Below are positions 25,091 through 33,380 of a DNA stretch of 64,000 nt, in pieces. The stretch is taken from the NCBI RefSeq assembly GCF_004362215.1, contig NZ_SNWR01000001.1, positions 5,252,001 through 5,316,000 of the forward strand, in the 5' to 3' direction. This DNA comes from Paractinoplanes brasiliensis (lineage in GTDB: Bacteria; Actinomycetota; Actinomycetes; Mycobacteriales; Micromonosporaceae). Under the pieces are notes generated by a model, which saw nothing but the letters and a program-made list of their open reading frames with translations, was not told where the DNA came from and did no database searches. Position 1 is the stretch's first letter, and every line of letters begins with the position of its first letter. The translations under genes and the position numbers were made by a program.

Positions 25091-25878
25091 GCACCCTCAC
25101 CCTCGGGGTCAGCCGCGGACACGTCGAGCTGCTCCAGTTCTTCCGCGACCGCACGGCCATGGTCTTCACGTTCGCGTTCCCGGCCCTGCTCCTGCTTCTG
25201 TTCGGCACGATCTTCCAGGACTCGTACGACCAGCCGGGGGTGAGCGCCGCCCACGTCTTCTCCGCCAGCATGATCGCGTACGGGATCCTCACCACCGCCT
25301 TTGTCACGATGGGCGCCGGGCTGGCGATGGACCGCGAGGACGGCACGCTCAAACGCCTGCACGGCACGCCGATCAGCGCCACCTCGTACGTGCTCGGGAA
25401 GTTGCTCCTGGTCCTGGTCCTGGCGGTGGCCGAGGCGGTTCTGCTGATCGGGGTCGGCGCGCTGTTCTTCGGCATGTCGTTGCCGGACGCGTCGCATGGG
25501 GTCGCGTTCGCCTGGATCTTCGTGCTCTCGGTGATCTCGGCGTCGCTGCTCGGCATGGCGGTCAGCACGGTGGTCAAGCACGCCCGTACGGCCGGCGCGA
25601 TCCTCAACGTGCCGGTGGTGGTCCTGCAGTTCATCTCGGGCGTGTTCATCTACCCCCTCACGCAGCTGCCGTCGTGGCTCATCACCGTCGCCTCGATATT
25701 CCCGGTGAAGTGGATGGCCCAGGGCTTCCGCTACGTCTTCCTGCCCGACGGCATGCGGGTCAACGAGGCGGCCGGCCAGTGGGAGCTGGGTCGCATCGCC
25801 TTGGTGCTGGGCGCGTGGTGTGTGGTCGGATTGGTGCTGTGCCTGGCGACGTTCCGGTGGAGCCGGTCCGACCGGTGA
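25087..25878 (+). CDS. ABC-2 type transporter permease (DrrB-like)
   Basis: A 263-residue permease with six hydrophobic helices, the ABC-2 motif DREDGTLKRLHGTPISATSY, and the late IFPVKWMAQGFRYVFLPD signature. The start overlaps the ATPase stop in ATGA, so the two subunits are made in a fixed ratio. It completes the second exporter of this region. Confidence 0.93.
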   Translation: MSTLTLGVSRGHVELLQFFRDRTAMVFTFAFPALLLLLFGTIFQDSYDQPGVSAAHVFSASMIAYGILTTAFVTMGAGLAMDREDGTLKRLHGTPISATSYVLGKLLLVLVLAVAEAVLLIGVGALFFGMSLPDASHGVAFAWIFVLSVISASLLGMAVSTVVKHARTAGAILNVPVVVLQFISGVFIYPLTQLPSWLITVASIFPVKWMAQGFRYVFLPDGMRVNEAAGQWELGRIALVLGAWCVVGLVLCLATFRWSRSDR

Positions 25879-25953
25879 GCCCGGAGGACCAGGAGCTGCA
25901 CCAGCGTCCGACTGAACAGACCGGTCTGAACGATGCCGGTTGGCGCGGGTGTC

Positions 25954-25959
25954 TACGCT
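25954..25959 (+). promoter_or_regulatory. -10 box TACGCT of a leaderless gene
   Basis: TACGCT ends 6 nt before the GTG at 25966, so transcription would begin at or next to the start codon. The same box and spacing occur before the acetyltransferase at 42029. Confidence 0.55.
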
Positions 25960-25965
25960 CGGCCG

Positions 25966-27156
25966 GTGCTCAAGATCGTGCGGTTGGCGCTCGCGGTGGC
26001 GATCAGCGCGGCCGCGGCCCTCGGGGCGGTCCGGCTGCTGACCCCCGCCGACGGCGATTCCGGCGTACGGCGGCAATTGGCCTTTCTGCGGCACGAGCTG
26101 GAGTCCGGCGCTGCCGAGGACGCGCAGAGGCTCTTCCCCGAGGGCTATTTCTTCCTGTACGCCCTCTACGGCCTGACTTCCGTCGACGCCGGCCGTCCCG
26201 ACGACGCCCGCTGGGCCCTGTCCCGGCTCGAGTCGGACGCCGGCCGCGCGCCGTTCCTGGGTGACATGCCCCTGCGGTACGGCGTCTTCTATCGCGGCTG
26301 GATCAACTGGCTGCGCGGCGGCATCGTCGGGCTCACCCGAGACCCGGCCGAAACCCGCACCTTCCAGCAGGAGTCGGCCGCCATCGCCGCAGCCTTCGAC
26401 GAGTCCCCGACGCCGTACCTGGTCTCCTATCCCGGGCAGGCGTGGCCGGTCGACTCCACAGTCGCGATGGCCTCGCTGCGCCTGCACGACAAACTGCTCA
26501 CCCCCGCGTACGACGCCACCGCCCTCCGCTGGCTGGCCGGCGTCAAAGCCCGTCTCGACCCCGCCACCCGGCTCATCCCGCACACCGTCGACGCCGCTGC
26601 CGGGGAGCCCACCTCCGGCGCCCAGGGCACATCCCAGAGCCTGCTCAACCGCTTCCTGCCCGAGATCGACGCCTCGTTCGCCGCCCAGCACTACAGCCGA
26701 TTCCGTACGGCGTTCCTCGACGCCCCGCTCGGCATCGGCCCCGCCGTCCGCGAACACCCGCGCGGCTCCGACGGCCCCTCGAACGTCGACTCGGGCCCGC
26801 TCGTGCTCGGAATCAGCCTCTCGGCCACCGCCGTAGCCATCGGAGCGGCCCGCGTCCACGGCGACACCTCCCTGGCCACCGGCTTGTCCCAGTTCGGCGA
26901 GGTCGCAGGCGTCCCCGTCTCCACCCCGTGGACCAAGCGTTACGCCCTGGGCGTGGCCCCCATCGGCGACGCCTTCCTTGCCTGGTCGAATTCCGCTCGC
27001 CCCTGGGTCGCCACCGCGGAGCCGCAGCCGCCGACCCGCTTCATCTCCCGCTGGTGGCGCCTCCCACTGCTCACGTTCTTCCTGGCCGTGGGCGCCGCCC
27101 CGTGGCTGCTGGGCGCCGCCTTCCGCCGCCGTCGCTCGGTAGCACCGCCTGCCTAG
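25966..27156 (+). CDS. Membrane-anchored protein of unknown function
   Basis: A 396-residue protein with an N-terminal membrane helix (residues 1-26), a large extracytoplasmic domain and a C-terminal helix near 360-385 followed by RRRR. The middle region carries helical segments with PEGYFFLYALYGLTSVDAGR, YPGQAWPVDSTVAMA and GPLVLGISLSATAVAIG, which recall six-hairpin (alpha/alpha toroid) enzymes. That is a fold guess only. GTG 25966 was chosen because TACGCT lies exactly 6 nt upstream and the basic-hydrophobic signal anchor then starts the protein. Confidence 0.7.
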   Translation: MLKIVRLALAVAISAAAALGAVRLLTPADGDSGVRRQLAFLRHELESGAAEDAQRLFPEGYFFLYALYGLTSVDAGRPDDARWALSRLESDAGRAPFLGDMPLRYGVFYRGWINWLRGGIVGLTRDPAETRTFQQESAAIAAAFDESPTPYLVSYPGQAWPVDSTVAMASLRLHDKLLTPAYDATALRWLAGVKARLDPATRLIPHTVDAAAGEPTSGAQGTSQSLLNRFLPEIDASFAAQHYSRFRTAFLDAPLGIGPAVREHPRGSDGPSNVDSGPLVLGISLSATAVAIGAARVHGDTSLATGLSQFGEVAGVPVSTPWTKRYALGVAPIGDAFLAWSNSARPWVATAEPQPPTRFISRWWRLPLLTFFLAVGAAPWLLGAAFRRRRSVAPPA

Positions 27157-27223
27157 GGGCCGTTCCGTTCCGCATCCAGGTTGCGCCACCACGGCTGCTT
27201 CACTTGAACCGCCCGGGGTGGGG

Positions 27224-27751
27224 CTATCCGGGATGGAACAAATCCTCAAGCATCGCTTGGGACCTGGCAGGCAACGGCTCTCCTGGAAAGAAGCGCTCAC
27301 ACAACTCCAGCGCGGCGCGAAGGTCCGTGACACCGATGATGCTCGCTAGGGAGCGCAGGTCTTCCTCGTCGCGGGTGCGAGCGGCAAACGCCTTCATCGC
27401 GAACACGTGTTCCGGCGACGCCGCCATCACCCGGATGCCCGGATGGTCGAACACCTCACGCTTGCCGGCATCGTGCTGGGCAGAGACATAAGAGCTGGCC
27501 TGCTCGTTGAGCCACCACGGTGGCAAACCCAGAGCCTCTGCGACGTTACGGGCCTCCTCCAGCACGACGCCGTGCGGCACGAAGGTCGCGTCCACATCAC
27601 GGGTCACCCGCTGTGCGTCGTAGGCCAAGGCCATTGCTGCTCCGCCGACGATGAACAAGTCAGCTACCACGCCCCTGCGAACCAGCCTGTCGCCGAGAGC
27701 AGCGAATGCCTGAGCCAGCTCAGCGCGCCCAAGGAGGCCATCGTCGCTCAT
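27224..27751 (-). CDS. Nucleotidyltransferase-fold protein (DUF6036-like)
   Basis: A 175-residue protein with the minimal nucleotidyltransferase signature: FIVGGAAMALAYDAQRVTRD followed by VDATF, where the DVD aspartates would bind metal. The C-terminal helices contain AAL and CERFFPGE patterns seen in toxin-like nucleotidyltransferases. Such proteins act as toxins in AbiE/MNT-type systems that modify tRNA or partner proteins. It overlaps the upstream gene by ATGA, which fits a two-component toxin-antitoxin or defence pair. Neither gene has been assigned with certainty. Confidence 0.78.
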   Translation of the reverse strand: MSDDGLLGRAELAQAFAALGDRLVRRGVVADLFIVGGAAMALAYDAQRVTRDVDATFVPHGVVLEEARNVAEALGLPPWWLNEQASSYVSAQHDAGKREVFDHPGIRVMAASPEHVFAMKAFAARTRDEEDLRSLASIIGVTDLRAALELCERFFPGEPLPARSQAMLEDLFHPG

Positions 27752-28128
27752 GCCGCCTCAAGATCCCGGGCAGAGAGGTAGACGCCGTGCTTGCGGAACG
27801 CGGCAGGCGCTGAAACCAACGCTTCCATCCGCTTCGACCTGAGCGACGACGGAAACCAGGGGGTCCCCAGCACCCGGGCGCGTGACCACTCCGGTGGAGC
27901 GAGATCCAACTGAGCAGCGAGATGTTCTGCAATGGCTGCCAGCAACACGTCCCACTGCTCGTTGCCGATCAGCGGCGGCTCGTCGAGAAAAAGCCCAGGT
28001 TGTTGCCGTTCGGCAGCCCACCTGTATTCCTCGAAGAACTCCCAGACGAGCTTCCACCGGATTTTCTCGTCGTGCCGGGGGGCGAGTTGGCCCGCGAGGT
28101 CGGCAAGGGTCATCGGCTGGTACGCCAT
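27748..28128 (-). CDS. Partner of the nucleotidyltransferase, unknown (antitoxin-like)
   Basis: A 126-residue acidic/aromatic helical protein starting MAYQPMTLADLAGQLAPRHD, with a Trp-rich middle (WKLVWEFFEEYRW) and a C-terminal AFRKHGVYLSARDLEAA. I do not recognise the family. ATG 28128 is preferred to GTG 28134 because TAGACAT stands 6 nt upstream. The ATGA overlap with the nucleotidyltransferase gene and first position in the operon suggest an antitoxin or specificity partner. There is no visible HTH motif. Confidence 0.65.
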   Translation of the reverse strand: MAYQPMTLADLAGQLAPRHDEKIRWKLVWEFFEEYRWAAERQQPGLFLDEPPLIGNEQWDVLLAAIAEHLAAQLDLAPPEWSRARVLGTPWFPSSLRSKRMEALVSAPAAFRKHGVYLSARDLEAA

Positions 28129-28258
28129 GGTCACATGTCTAGCGGAAGTCGGTCATCAACACCAAGACGATCGTACGGCGGTTCAGGTCCGCCGCGTGGC
28201 GTCGAGGTTGCCGCTGACATTGCCCTCACCCGGGTCACCCAGTGCCTACTGGTCGATT

Positions 28259-28309
28259 TAAGCCGAAAAAAGCGTTCCGCCGCTAACGAGGCGATAGGCC
28301 GGTTAGATT
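28259..28309 (+). promoter_or_regulatory. Candidate promoters of the riboswitch/Calx-beta transcript
   Basis: Two weak candidates lie upstream of the riboswitch. TAAG (28259-28262) and GCCGCTAA (28279-28286), 16 bp apart, resemble the FliA/WhiG-type consensus TAAA-N15-GCCGATAA. TAGATT (28304-28309) could be a housekeeping -10. Either would give a leader containing the whole riboswitch. Confidence 0.3.
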
Positions 28310-28389
28310 ACGGAAGGCGAGAAGCTGGATCTTTCTCGGCTTTCGCTGCTCGCCCGGCCCAAGCCGGTTCCCCGAGCCCGCCCATCGGT

Positions 28390-28470
28390 GCGGTACCCGA
28401 ACAGGCAAACCCGCCGCAAGGCGGGGACGCAAAGCCAGGGGCCTCCCCGACGGAGGCAGCCCAGCCGCCG
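28390..28470 (+). ncRNA. Cyclic di-GMP-I (GEMM) riboswitch
   Basis: The leader contains the conserved GEMM core in order: ACAGGCAAACC, a GC helix capped by a GCAA tetraloop (CCGCCGCAAGGCGG), then GGACGCAAAGCC, a second helix (GGGGCCTCC and GGAGGC) and AGCC. These are the residues that form the c-di-GMP pocket and the tetraloop docking of class I aptamers. It ends just before the AAGGAGA ribosome-binding site of the Calx-beta gene, so ligand binding probably controls translation initiation or an overlapping terminator. Confidence 0.9.
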
Positions 28471-28486
28471 AAGGAGACAGAAAAAC

Positions 28487-31363
28487 ATGCGCTATCCCAA
28501 AGCCCATGCAGACTCGAGCGGCTGGGTTCCGTTCGCTCTGCGTGGCCGTAAGTCCGTGCGAACAGCACTGGCATTCGCCGTGGCCGGCATCGTCGGTCTG
28601 CCGGTCATGGTGTCGTCGCCCGCATTCGCGACGACACCTGACCCGACACTCTCCATGCCCACCCCATCGGCTGTGACTGAGGGTGGCAACATCACGTTCT
28701 CGATGACCTCCACAACCAGTGGGACGTGGACCATCACCACCACGCCTGCCGTAAGCAATGGAGCTGTCTCGGGCACTGATTACACAGCGCTCCCAACGAC
28801 GCCGTACACAGTTACGTTCGCTGGGGCCGAGACCAAGACGGTCGTGATCACCACAACGGATGACGCGCTCTACGAGAACGCGGAAACCTTCACGCTGCGC
28901 GCGACCAATGCGAACGCGACTGACTGGACTGAGGCCGTTGGCACGATCAACGACAACGATTCCAAGCCGTCGTACACGCTGACTGCCTCGCCGACGACGG
29001 TGACCGAGTCCGCTGGCGCCAAGAGCACCATCACGGCGACGCTGAGCGCGCCTTCGGGTGTCGAGACGACTGTTGGTCTGACCACGGCCGATGGAACCGC
29101 CACCAGTGGGGTCGCGCCGGCCGGTGACTACACAGCGCTGGTAGGTGCACCCACCGATCAGATTGTGATCGCCGCGGGTCAGCTGTCCGGGACGAAGGAC
29201 GTTTCGGTCACCAATGACACCGTGAAGGACGCGCAAGACACCGAGTCGTTCACGGTCAACGGTCTTGTTGTTGGTACCACCCTGCCCACGACTGCTTCGA
29301 CCACGGTCAGCATCAAGGACGCCCAGGCCACTCCGAAGCTCACTTTGTCCGGCGGTGGCCAGACCAACGAGGGGTCCAACGCGACCTACACGGTGACCAC
29401 CGACACCAAGTCCGAGGTGCCGATCACCGTGCAGTGGGAGGCGGTCGACACGACGCCCGCGACCGGCAACGGCAAGGCAACGCCGGGTTACGACTTCACC
29501 TATCCGGCCAACCGCAGCGTCACTATCGCTCCCGGGGGCACGAGCACCACCATCACCGTCCCCACCCTCACGGACTCGCTCGACGAGCCCAACGAGGACT
29601 ACGCGATCCAGCTGCTGAGCCCGACCAACGCGGCTCTCGGTGCGACGATCAAGGCCACCGGCACCATCGTCGACGCGGTGGGCGACCTCGGCCCGACCGT
29701 CACGATCTCGCCGTCCTCGGTGACCGAGGGCGATGCCGACAAGAAGTGGGCGACCTTCACCGCGTCGTTGAGCAGCCAGTCGGGCAAGACCGTCAAGGTC
29801 GACTGGGCGACTGTGGACGGCACCGCGCTCGCCGGCAAGGACTACGTCGCGGGCAGCGGCCAGCTCGTCTTCGAGCCGGGGACCACCACGCAGACGTTCA
29901 CCGTGGACATCATCGGCGACCGGATCGACGAGGGTTCCGGCGAGGCGTTCACCGTCACCACCACGGCCGTCCCGGGGGAGACCCCGGCCAGCCTCAGCGC
30001 GAGCGGTCCGGCCACGGTCACCATCACCGATGACGACTCGGCGCCGACGATCGCTTCCTTCGACGACAGCCTCGTCAAGGAGGGCAACGACCCCTGGGTG
30101 TCGGTGCTGCCGATCAAGCTCAGCAACCCGAGCGATCACGCGATCAAGCTCGACCTGACGGACACGCCGGGCACCGCGTCCAACGCCCTCGGCGTTGTCG
30201 GCAGCTACGACTACACCCTGCTCAACACGACGGTGACCATTCCGCCGGAGATGACCACCGGCTGGGTCGCTGTGCTCGTCAACGGAGACGCAGTCTTCGA
30301 GGGTGACGAGACGACCAGCATCACCGCGACCGCACAGGCGGGTGTGAACGGGCAGAACTACATGACTTCCCCGTTCGCCGACTCGGCGACGCTCACGCTG
30401 CAGAACGACGACGACGCCCCTGACCTCGAGGTCACCAGCGTGACAGGCGCGGAAGGCGAGTCGGTCGCTGTCAAGGGTGTCATCACCGGCCAGTCGCAGA
30501 GCTCCACCGTTGTCAACGTCACCTTCACCGGAGGCTCTGTTTCCGGCAGCAAGGCCGCCGACAACAACGACTTCAGCAACCCGGGTGTCCAGCCGCTCAC
30601 CATCGCGGCCGGTACCGCGCCGGGCACCATCGTCAACATCACGAGTATTCCGCTGACCCAGGACAACGTCGCGGAGCCGGCTGAGACGATCATCGCTTCG
30701 GGCTTCGGTGTGGGCAATGTCGGCACCGTGACCGACGGCATCATCACCATCGCGGCCAACGGTGGCACACCTGGCGAGGAACCCGGTGAGGAGCCTGGCG
30801 AGGAGCCCGGTGAGGAGCCCGGTGAGGCTCCGAAGCCGACCATCAAGGCGCCCGCCCGCGTGACCGGTCCGTCGACCGTCGAGGTGGACGGCACGGTTGC
30901 TCCGAACGCGGAGGTTCAGGTCTGGGGTGGCGCGGTCGGTAGCGGCGCGCTCAAGCCGCTGCGGACCATCACCGCTGACGAGGACGGCTACTACTGGTTC
31001 GAGCAGCGGATCACCTCGGGTTACCGGTTCGCCACGCTGTCGCAGAACATGCGGTCCAACGAGGTCGCCGTCTTCATGACGCAGAACCCGACCCTCGTGG
31101 TCTCGACCACGACGCGGGGTCAGCTGAACCTCGGCGTCAAGGGCAACCCCGCCGGGGCCGGCCAGACCGCCGCGATCCAGCAGTGGCGTAACGGCGCCTG
31201 GGTCACCATCCGCAGCGGCAAGACCGGCGCGGACGGTGTCTACCGGACCGGTCCGAAGTTCGCCTCGGGCAGCTCCGTTGTTCTCCGTGCCTGGGTGGCC
31301 GGTGAGCCCGGCCGGGGCACGCTGCCGAACTTCACCGCGCAGCAGCGGGTGACCGTTCGGTAA
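28487..31363 (+). CDS. Secreted Calx-beta repeat surface protein
   Basis: A 958-residue extracellular protein. A long signal peptide is cleaved after SSPAFA (residue 48). About six Calx-beta beta-sandwich units follow (recurring VTEG, GTA.AG.DY and ..ITDDD patterns) to residue 760. Next come a GEEP repeat linker (about 763-782) and two C-terminal beta-rich domains ending in ..QQRVTVR. There is no sortase signal or transmembrane anchor. Calx-beta units bind Ca2+ and occur in adhesins. ATG 28487 follows AAGGAGA directly after the c-di-GMP riboswitch, so expression should follow c-di-GMP, as expected for a surface or biofilm/development protein. GC is lower than in neighbouring genes. Confidence 0.9.
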   Translation: MRYPKAHADSSGWVPFALRGRKSVRTALAFAVAGIVGLPVMVSSPAFATTPDPTLSMPTPSAVTEGGNITFSMTSTTSGTWTITTTPAVSNGAVSGTDYTALPTTPYTVTFAGAETKTVVITTTDDALYENAETFTLRATNANATDWTEAVGTINDNDSKPSYTLTASPTTVTESAGAKSTITATLSAPSGVETTVGLTTADGTATSGVAPAGDYTALVGAPTDQIVIAAGQLSGTKDVSVTNDTVKDAQDTESFTVNGLVVGTTLPTTASTTVSIKDAQATPKLTLSGGGQTNEGSNATYTVTTDTKSEVPITVQWEAVDTTPATGNGKATPGYDFTYPANRSVTIAPGGTSTTITVPTLTDSLDEPNEDYAIQLLSPTNAALGATIKATGTIVDAVGDLGPTVTISPSSVTEGDADKKWATFTASLSSQSGKTVKVDWATVDGTALAGKDYVAGSGQLVFEPGTTTQTFTVDIIGDRIDEGSGEAFTVTTTAVPGETPASLSASGPATVTITDDDSAPTIASFDDSLVKEGNDPWVSVLPIKLSNPSDHAIKLDLTDTPGTASNALGVVGSYDYTLLNTTVTIPPEMTTGWVAVLVNGDAVFEGDETTSITATAQAGVNGQNYMTSPFADSATLTLQNDDDAPDLEVTSVTGAEGESVAVKGVITGQSQSSTVVNVTFTGGSVSGSKAADNNDFSNPGVQPLTIAAGTAPGTIVNITSIPLTQDNVAEPAETIIASGFGVGNVGTVTDGIITIAANGGTPGEEPGEEPGEEPGEEPGEAPKPTIKAPARVTGPSTVEVDGTVAPNAEVQVWGGAVGSGALKPLRTITADEDGYYWFEQRITSGYRFATLSQNMRSNEVAVFMTQNPTLVVSTTTRGQLNLGVKGNPAGAGQTAAIQQWRNGAWVTIRSGKTGADGVYRTGPKFASGSSVVLRAWVAGEPGRGTLPNFTAQQRVTVR
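30772..30830 (+). repeat. 12-bp tandem repeat encoding the GEEP linker
   Basis: About five 12-bp units (GGCGAGGAACCC-like) encode GEEPGEEPGEEPGEEP. This acidic Pro-rich linker separates the Calx-beta units from the C-terminal domains and is likely to vary in copy number between strains. Confidence 0.8.
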
Positions 31364-31381
31364 GTAACTAGCAGGAACGAA

Positions 31382-31411
31382 GACGGGGGCGGCCACTCGG
31401 CCGCCCCCGTC
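31382..31411. terminator. Bidirectional terminator hairpin
   Basis: A perfect 13-bp stem (GACGGGGGCGGCC) with loop ACTC lies between the convergent Calx-beta and ABC exporter genes. It serves either or both. Confidence 0.85.
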
Positions 31412-31424
31412 GCCTCGTGAGGGA

Positions 31425-33380
31425 CTAATCCACCTCGGCCACAGCTTGGGCGAACTGGGCGGAATACAACCGGGCGTAGGCGCCGCCCTCGGCGATCAGC
31501 GAGTCGTGCGTTCCCTGTTCGACGATCTGGCCGTTCTCCATCACCAGGATCACGTCGGCGTCGCGGATCGTGGACAGGCGGTGGGCGATCACGAACGACG
31601 TCCGGCCCTCGCGCAGCGTCGCCATCGCCCGTTGGATCAGGACCTCCGTACGGGTGTCCACCGAGCTCGTGGCCTCGTCGAGGATCAGGATGGACGGCTC
31701 GGCGAGGAACGCCCGTGCGATGGTGATGAGCTGTTTCTGGCCGGCGCTGACGTTGGAGCCCTCCTCGTCAATCACCGTGTCGTAGCCGTCGGGCAGCATC
31801 CGCACGAAAGCGTCGACGTGAGCCGCGGTGGCCGCGCGCTCCACGGCTGACATGTCGAAGGAGTCGGCCCCGTACGCGATGTTCTCCGCGATCGTCCCCC
31901 CGAACAGCCACGTGTCCTGCAGCACCATGCCGATCTCTTCGCGCAGTTGCTCGCGGGGCATGGTGGCGATGTCGACCCCGTCGAGCAGGATCCGCCCCGA
32001 GTCCACGTCGTAGAACCGCATCAGCAGGTTGACCAGCGTCGTCTTGCCCGCCCCGGTGGGGCCGACAATAGCCACAGTCTGCCCAGGTTCCACAACAAGC
32101 GACAAGTTCGAAATGAGTGGCTTGTCGGGAACATACCGGAACGAAACGTCGGAGAAGACGATCTCACCCCGTACGGAATCAAGGGCGACCGCGGCGGGCT
32201 CGGGTGACTGCTCGGAAGCGTCCAGCAAAGCGAACACCCGCTCGGCGGACGCCACACCCGACTGGATCAGGTTCGCCATCGACGCCACCTGGGTCAACGG
32301 CTGGCTGAACTGCCGCGAGTACTGGATGAACGCCTGCACCTCGCCCAGCGACAACGACCCCGAGGCCACCCGCAGGCCACCCACCACGGCCACCAGCACA
32401 TAGTTCAGGTTGCTGATGAACATCATGGCCGGCTGGATCAGCCCGCTGATGAACTGCGCGCGGAACGACGACGCGTACAGCTTGTCGTTGTGCTCCTGGA
32501 ACACCTCGGCGGCCTCGTCCTGCCGGCCGAACACCTTGACCAGCGAGTGCCCGGTGAACATCTCCTCGATGTGCCCGTTGAGCTTGCCCGTGGTGGACCA
32601 CTGCGCCACGAAGTTGGGCTGCGAGCGCTTGCCCACAGCTGTCGTGACGAAGAACGAGACCGGCACCGTGATCAGCGCGATCAGGGCGAGCAGCGGCGAG
32701 ATCCAGAACATCGCGCCGAGCACCCCGACGATCATCAGCAGCGACGTGATGAGCTGGGCGAACGTCTGCTGCAGGGTCTGCGCGATGTTGTCGGTGTCGT
32801 TGGTGGCCCGGCTCAGCACCTCACCGCGGGGCTGCTGGTCGAAGTACGACAGCGGCAGCCGGGACAGCTTCGCCTCCACCTCCTGCCGCAGCTGGTAGAC
32901 CGCCGTCTGGACGACGTGCGCGGTGATCCGGCCCTGCAGGATGCCGAACAGCCACGCGAACACGTACACGATCGCGACCCAGGCCAGCACCCGGGCCAGC
33001 TGGTCGAAGTCGATGCCGCGCCCGGGGACGAAGTCGAGCGCCGAGAGCAGGTCGGCCTGGGTGTTCTCGCCCCGGGCGCGCAGGCCCGCGACCACGTCGG
33101 CCTTGGTGACGCCGGCGCCGAACATCTGCCCGATGACGCCCTTGAAGATCACGTCGGTGGCGTGTCCGAGCAGGTAGGGGCCGATCACCGACAGGGCGAC
33201 GCTGACCGCGCCGGCCAGCACCACGAAGCCGACCAGCATCCGCTGCGGTTTGAGCCGGGCCAGCAGGCGTTTGGTCGAGCCCTTGAAGTCCTGCAGTTTC
33301 TCGGTCGGGGCGGGTCCGGCCATCATCCGTACGGCGGGAGGCCCACCGACCGGAGGGCCGGGGCGACGGGGCGCGGTCAC
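31425..33380 (-). CDS. ABC exporter half-transporter, second subunit (ABC membrane + ATPase)
   Basis: A 651-residue type IV ABC exporter: a Pro-rich cytoplasmic N-terminus, six membrane helices (about 45-370) with a large extracytoplasmic insertion after helix 1, then an ATPase domain with Walker A GPTGAGKTT, degenerate-looking signature NVSAGQKQLITIARA, Walker B ILILDEATSS and switch His in IAHRLSTI. It starts at GTG 33380 overlapping the previous gene (GTGA), so the two half-transporters form a heterodimer, as in LmrCD or TM287/288-type drug exporters. Confidence 0.93.
   Translation of the reverse strand: MTAPRRPGPPVGGPPAVRMMAGPAPTEKLQDFKGSTKRLLARLKPQRMLVGFVVLAGAVSVALSVIGPYLLGHATDVIFKGVIGQMFGAGVTKADVVAGLRARGENTQADLLSALDFVPGRGIDFDQLARVLAWVAIVYVFAWLFGILQGRITAHVVQTAVYQLRQEVEAKLSRLPLSYFDQQPRGEVLSRATNDTDNIAQTLQQTFAQLITSLLMIVGVLGAMFWISPLLALIALITVPVSFFVTTAVGKRSQPNFVAQWSTTGKLNGHIEEMFTGHSLVKVFGRQDEAAEVFQEHNDKLYASSFRAQFISGLIQPAMMFISNLNYVLVAVVGGLRVASGSLSLGEVQAFIQYSRQFSQPLTQVASMANLIQSGVASAERVFALLDASEQSPEPAAVALDSVRGEIVFSDVSFRYVPDKPLISNLSLVVEPGQTVAIVGPTGAGKTTLVNLLMRFYDVDSGRILLDGVDIATMPREQLREEIGMVLQDTWLFGGTIAENIAYGADSFDMSAVERAATAAHVDAFVRMLPDGYDTVIDEEGSNVSAGQKQLITIARAFLAEPSILILDEATSSVDTRTEVLIQRAMATLREGRTSFVIAHRLSTIRDADVILVMENGQIVEQGTHDSLIAEGGAYARLYSAQFAQAVAEVD

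Noticed and set aside
28283..31396. A 1037-codon open frame on the minus strand over the Calx-beta gene
   Set aside because: It is the complement of a gene with clear domains, signal peptide and riboswitch. The translation is Arg/Gly/Asp-rich low complexity, caused by GC-rich third positions.
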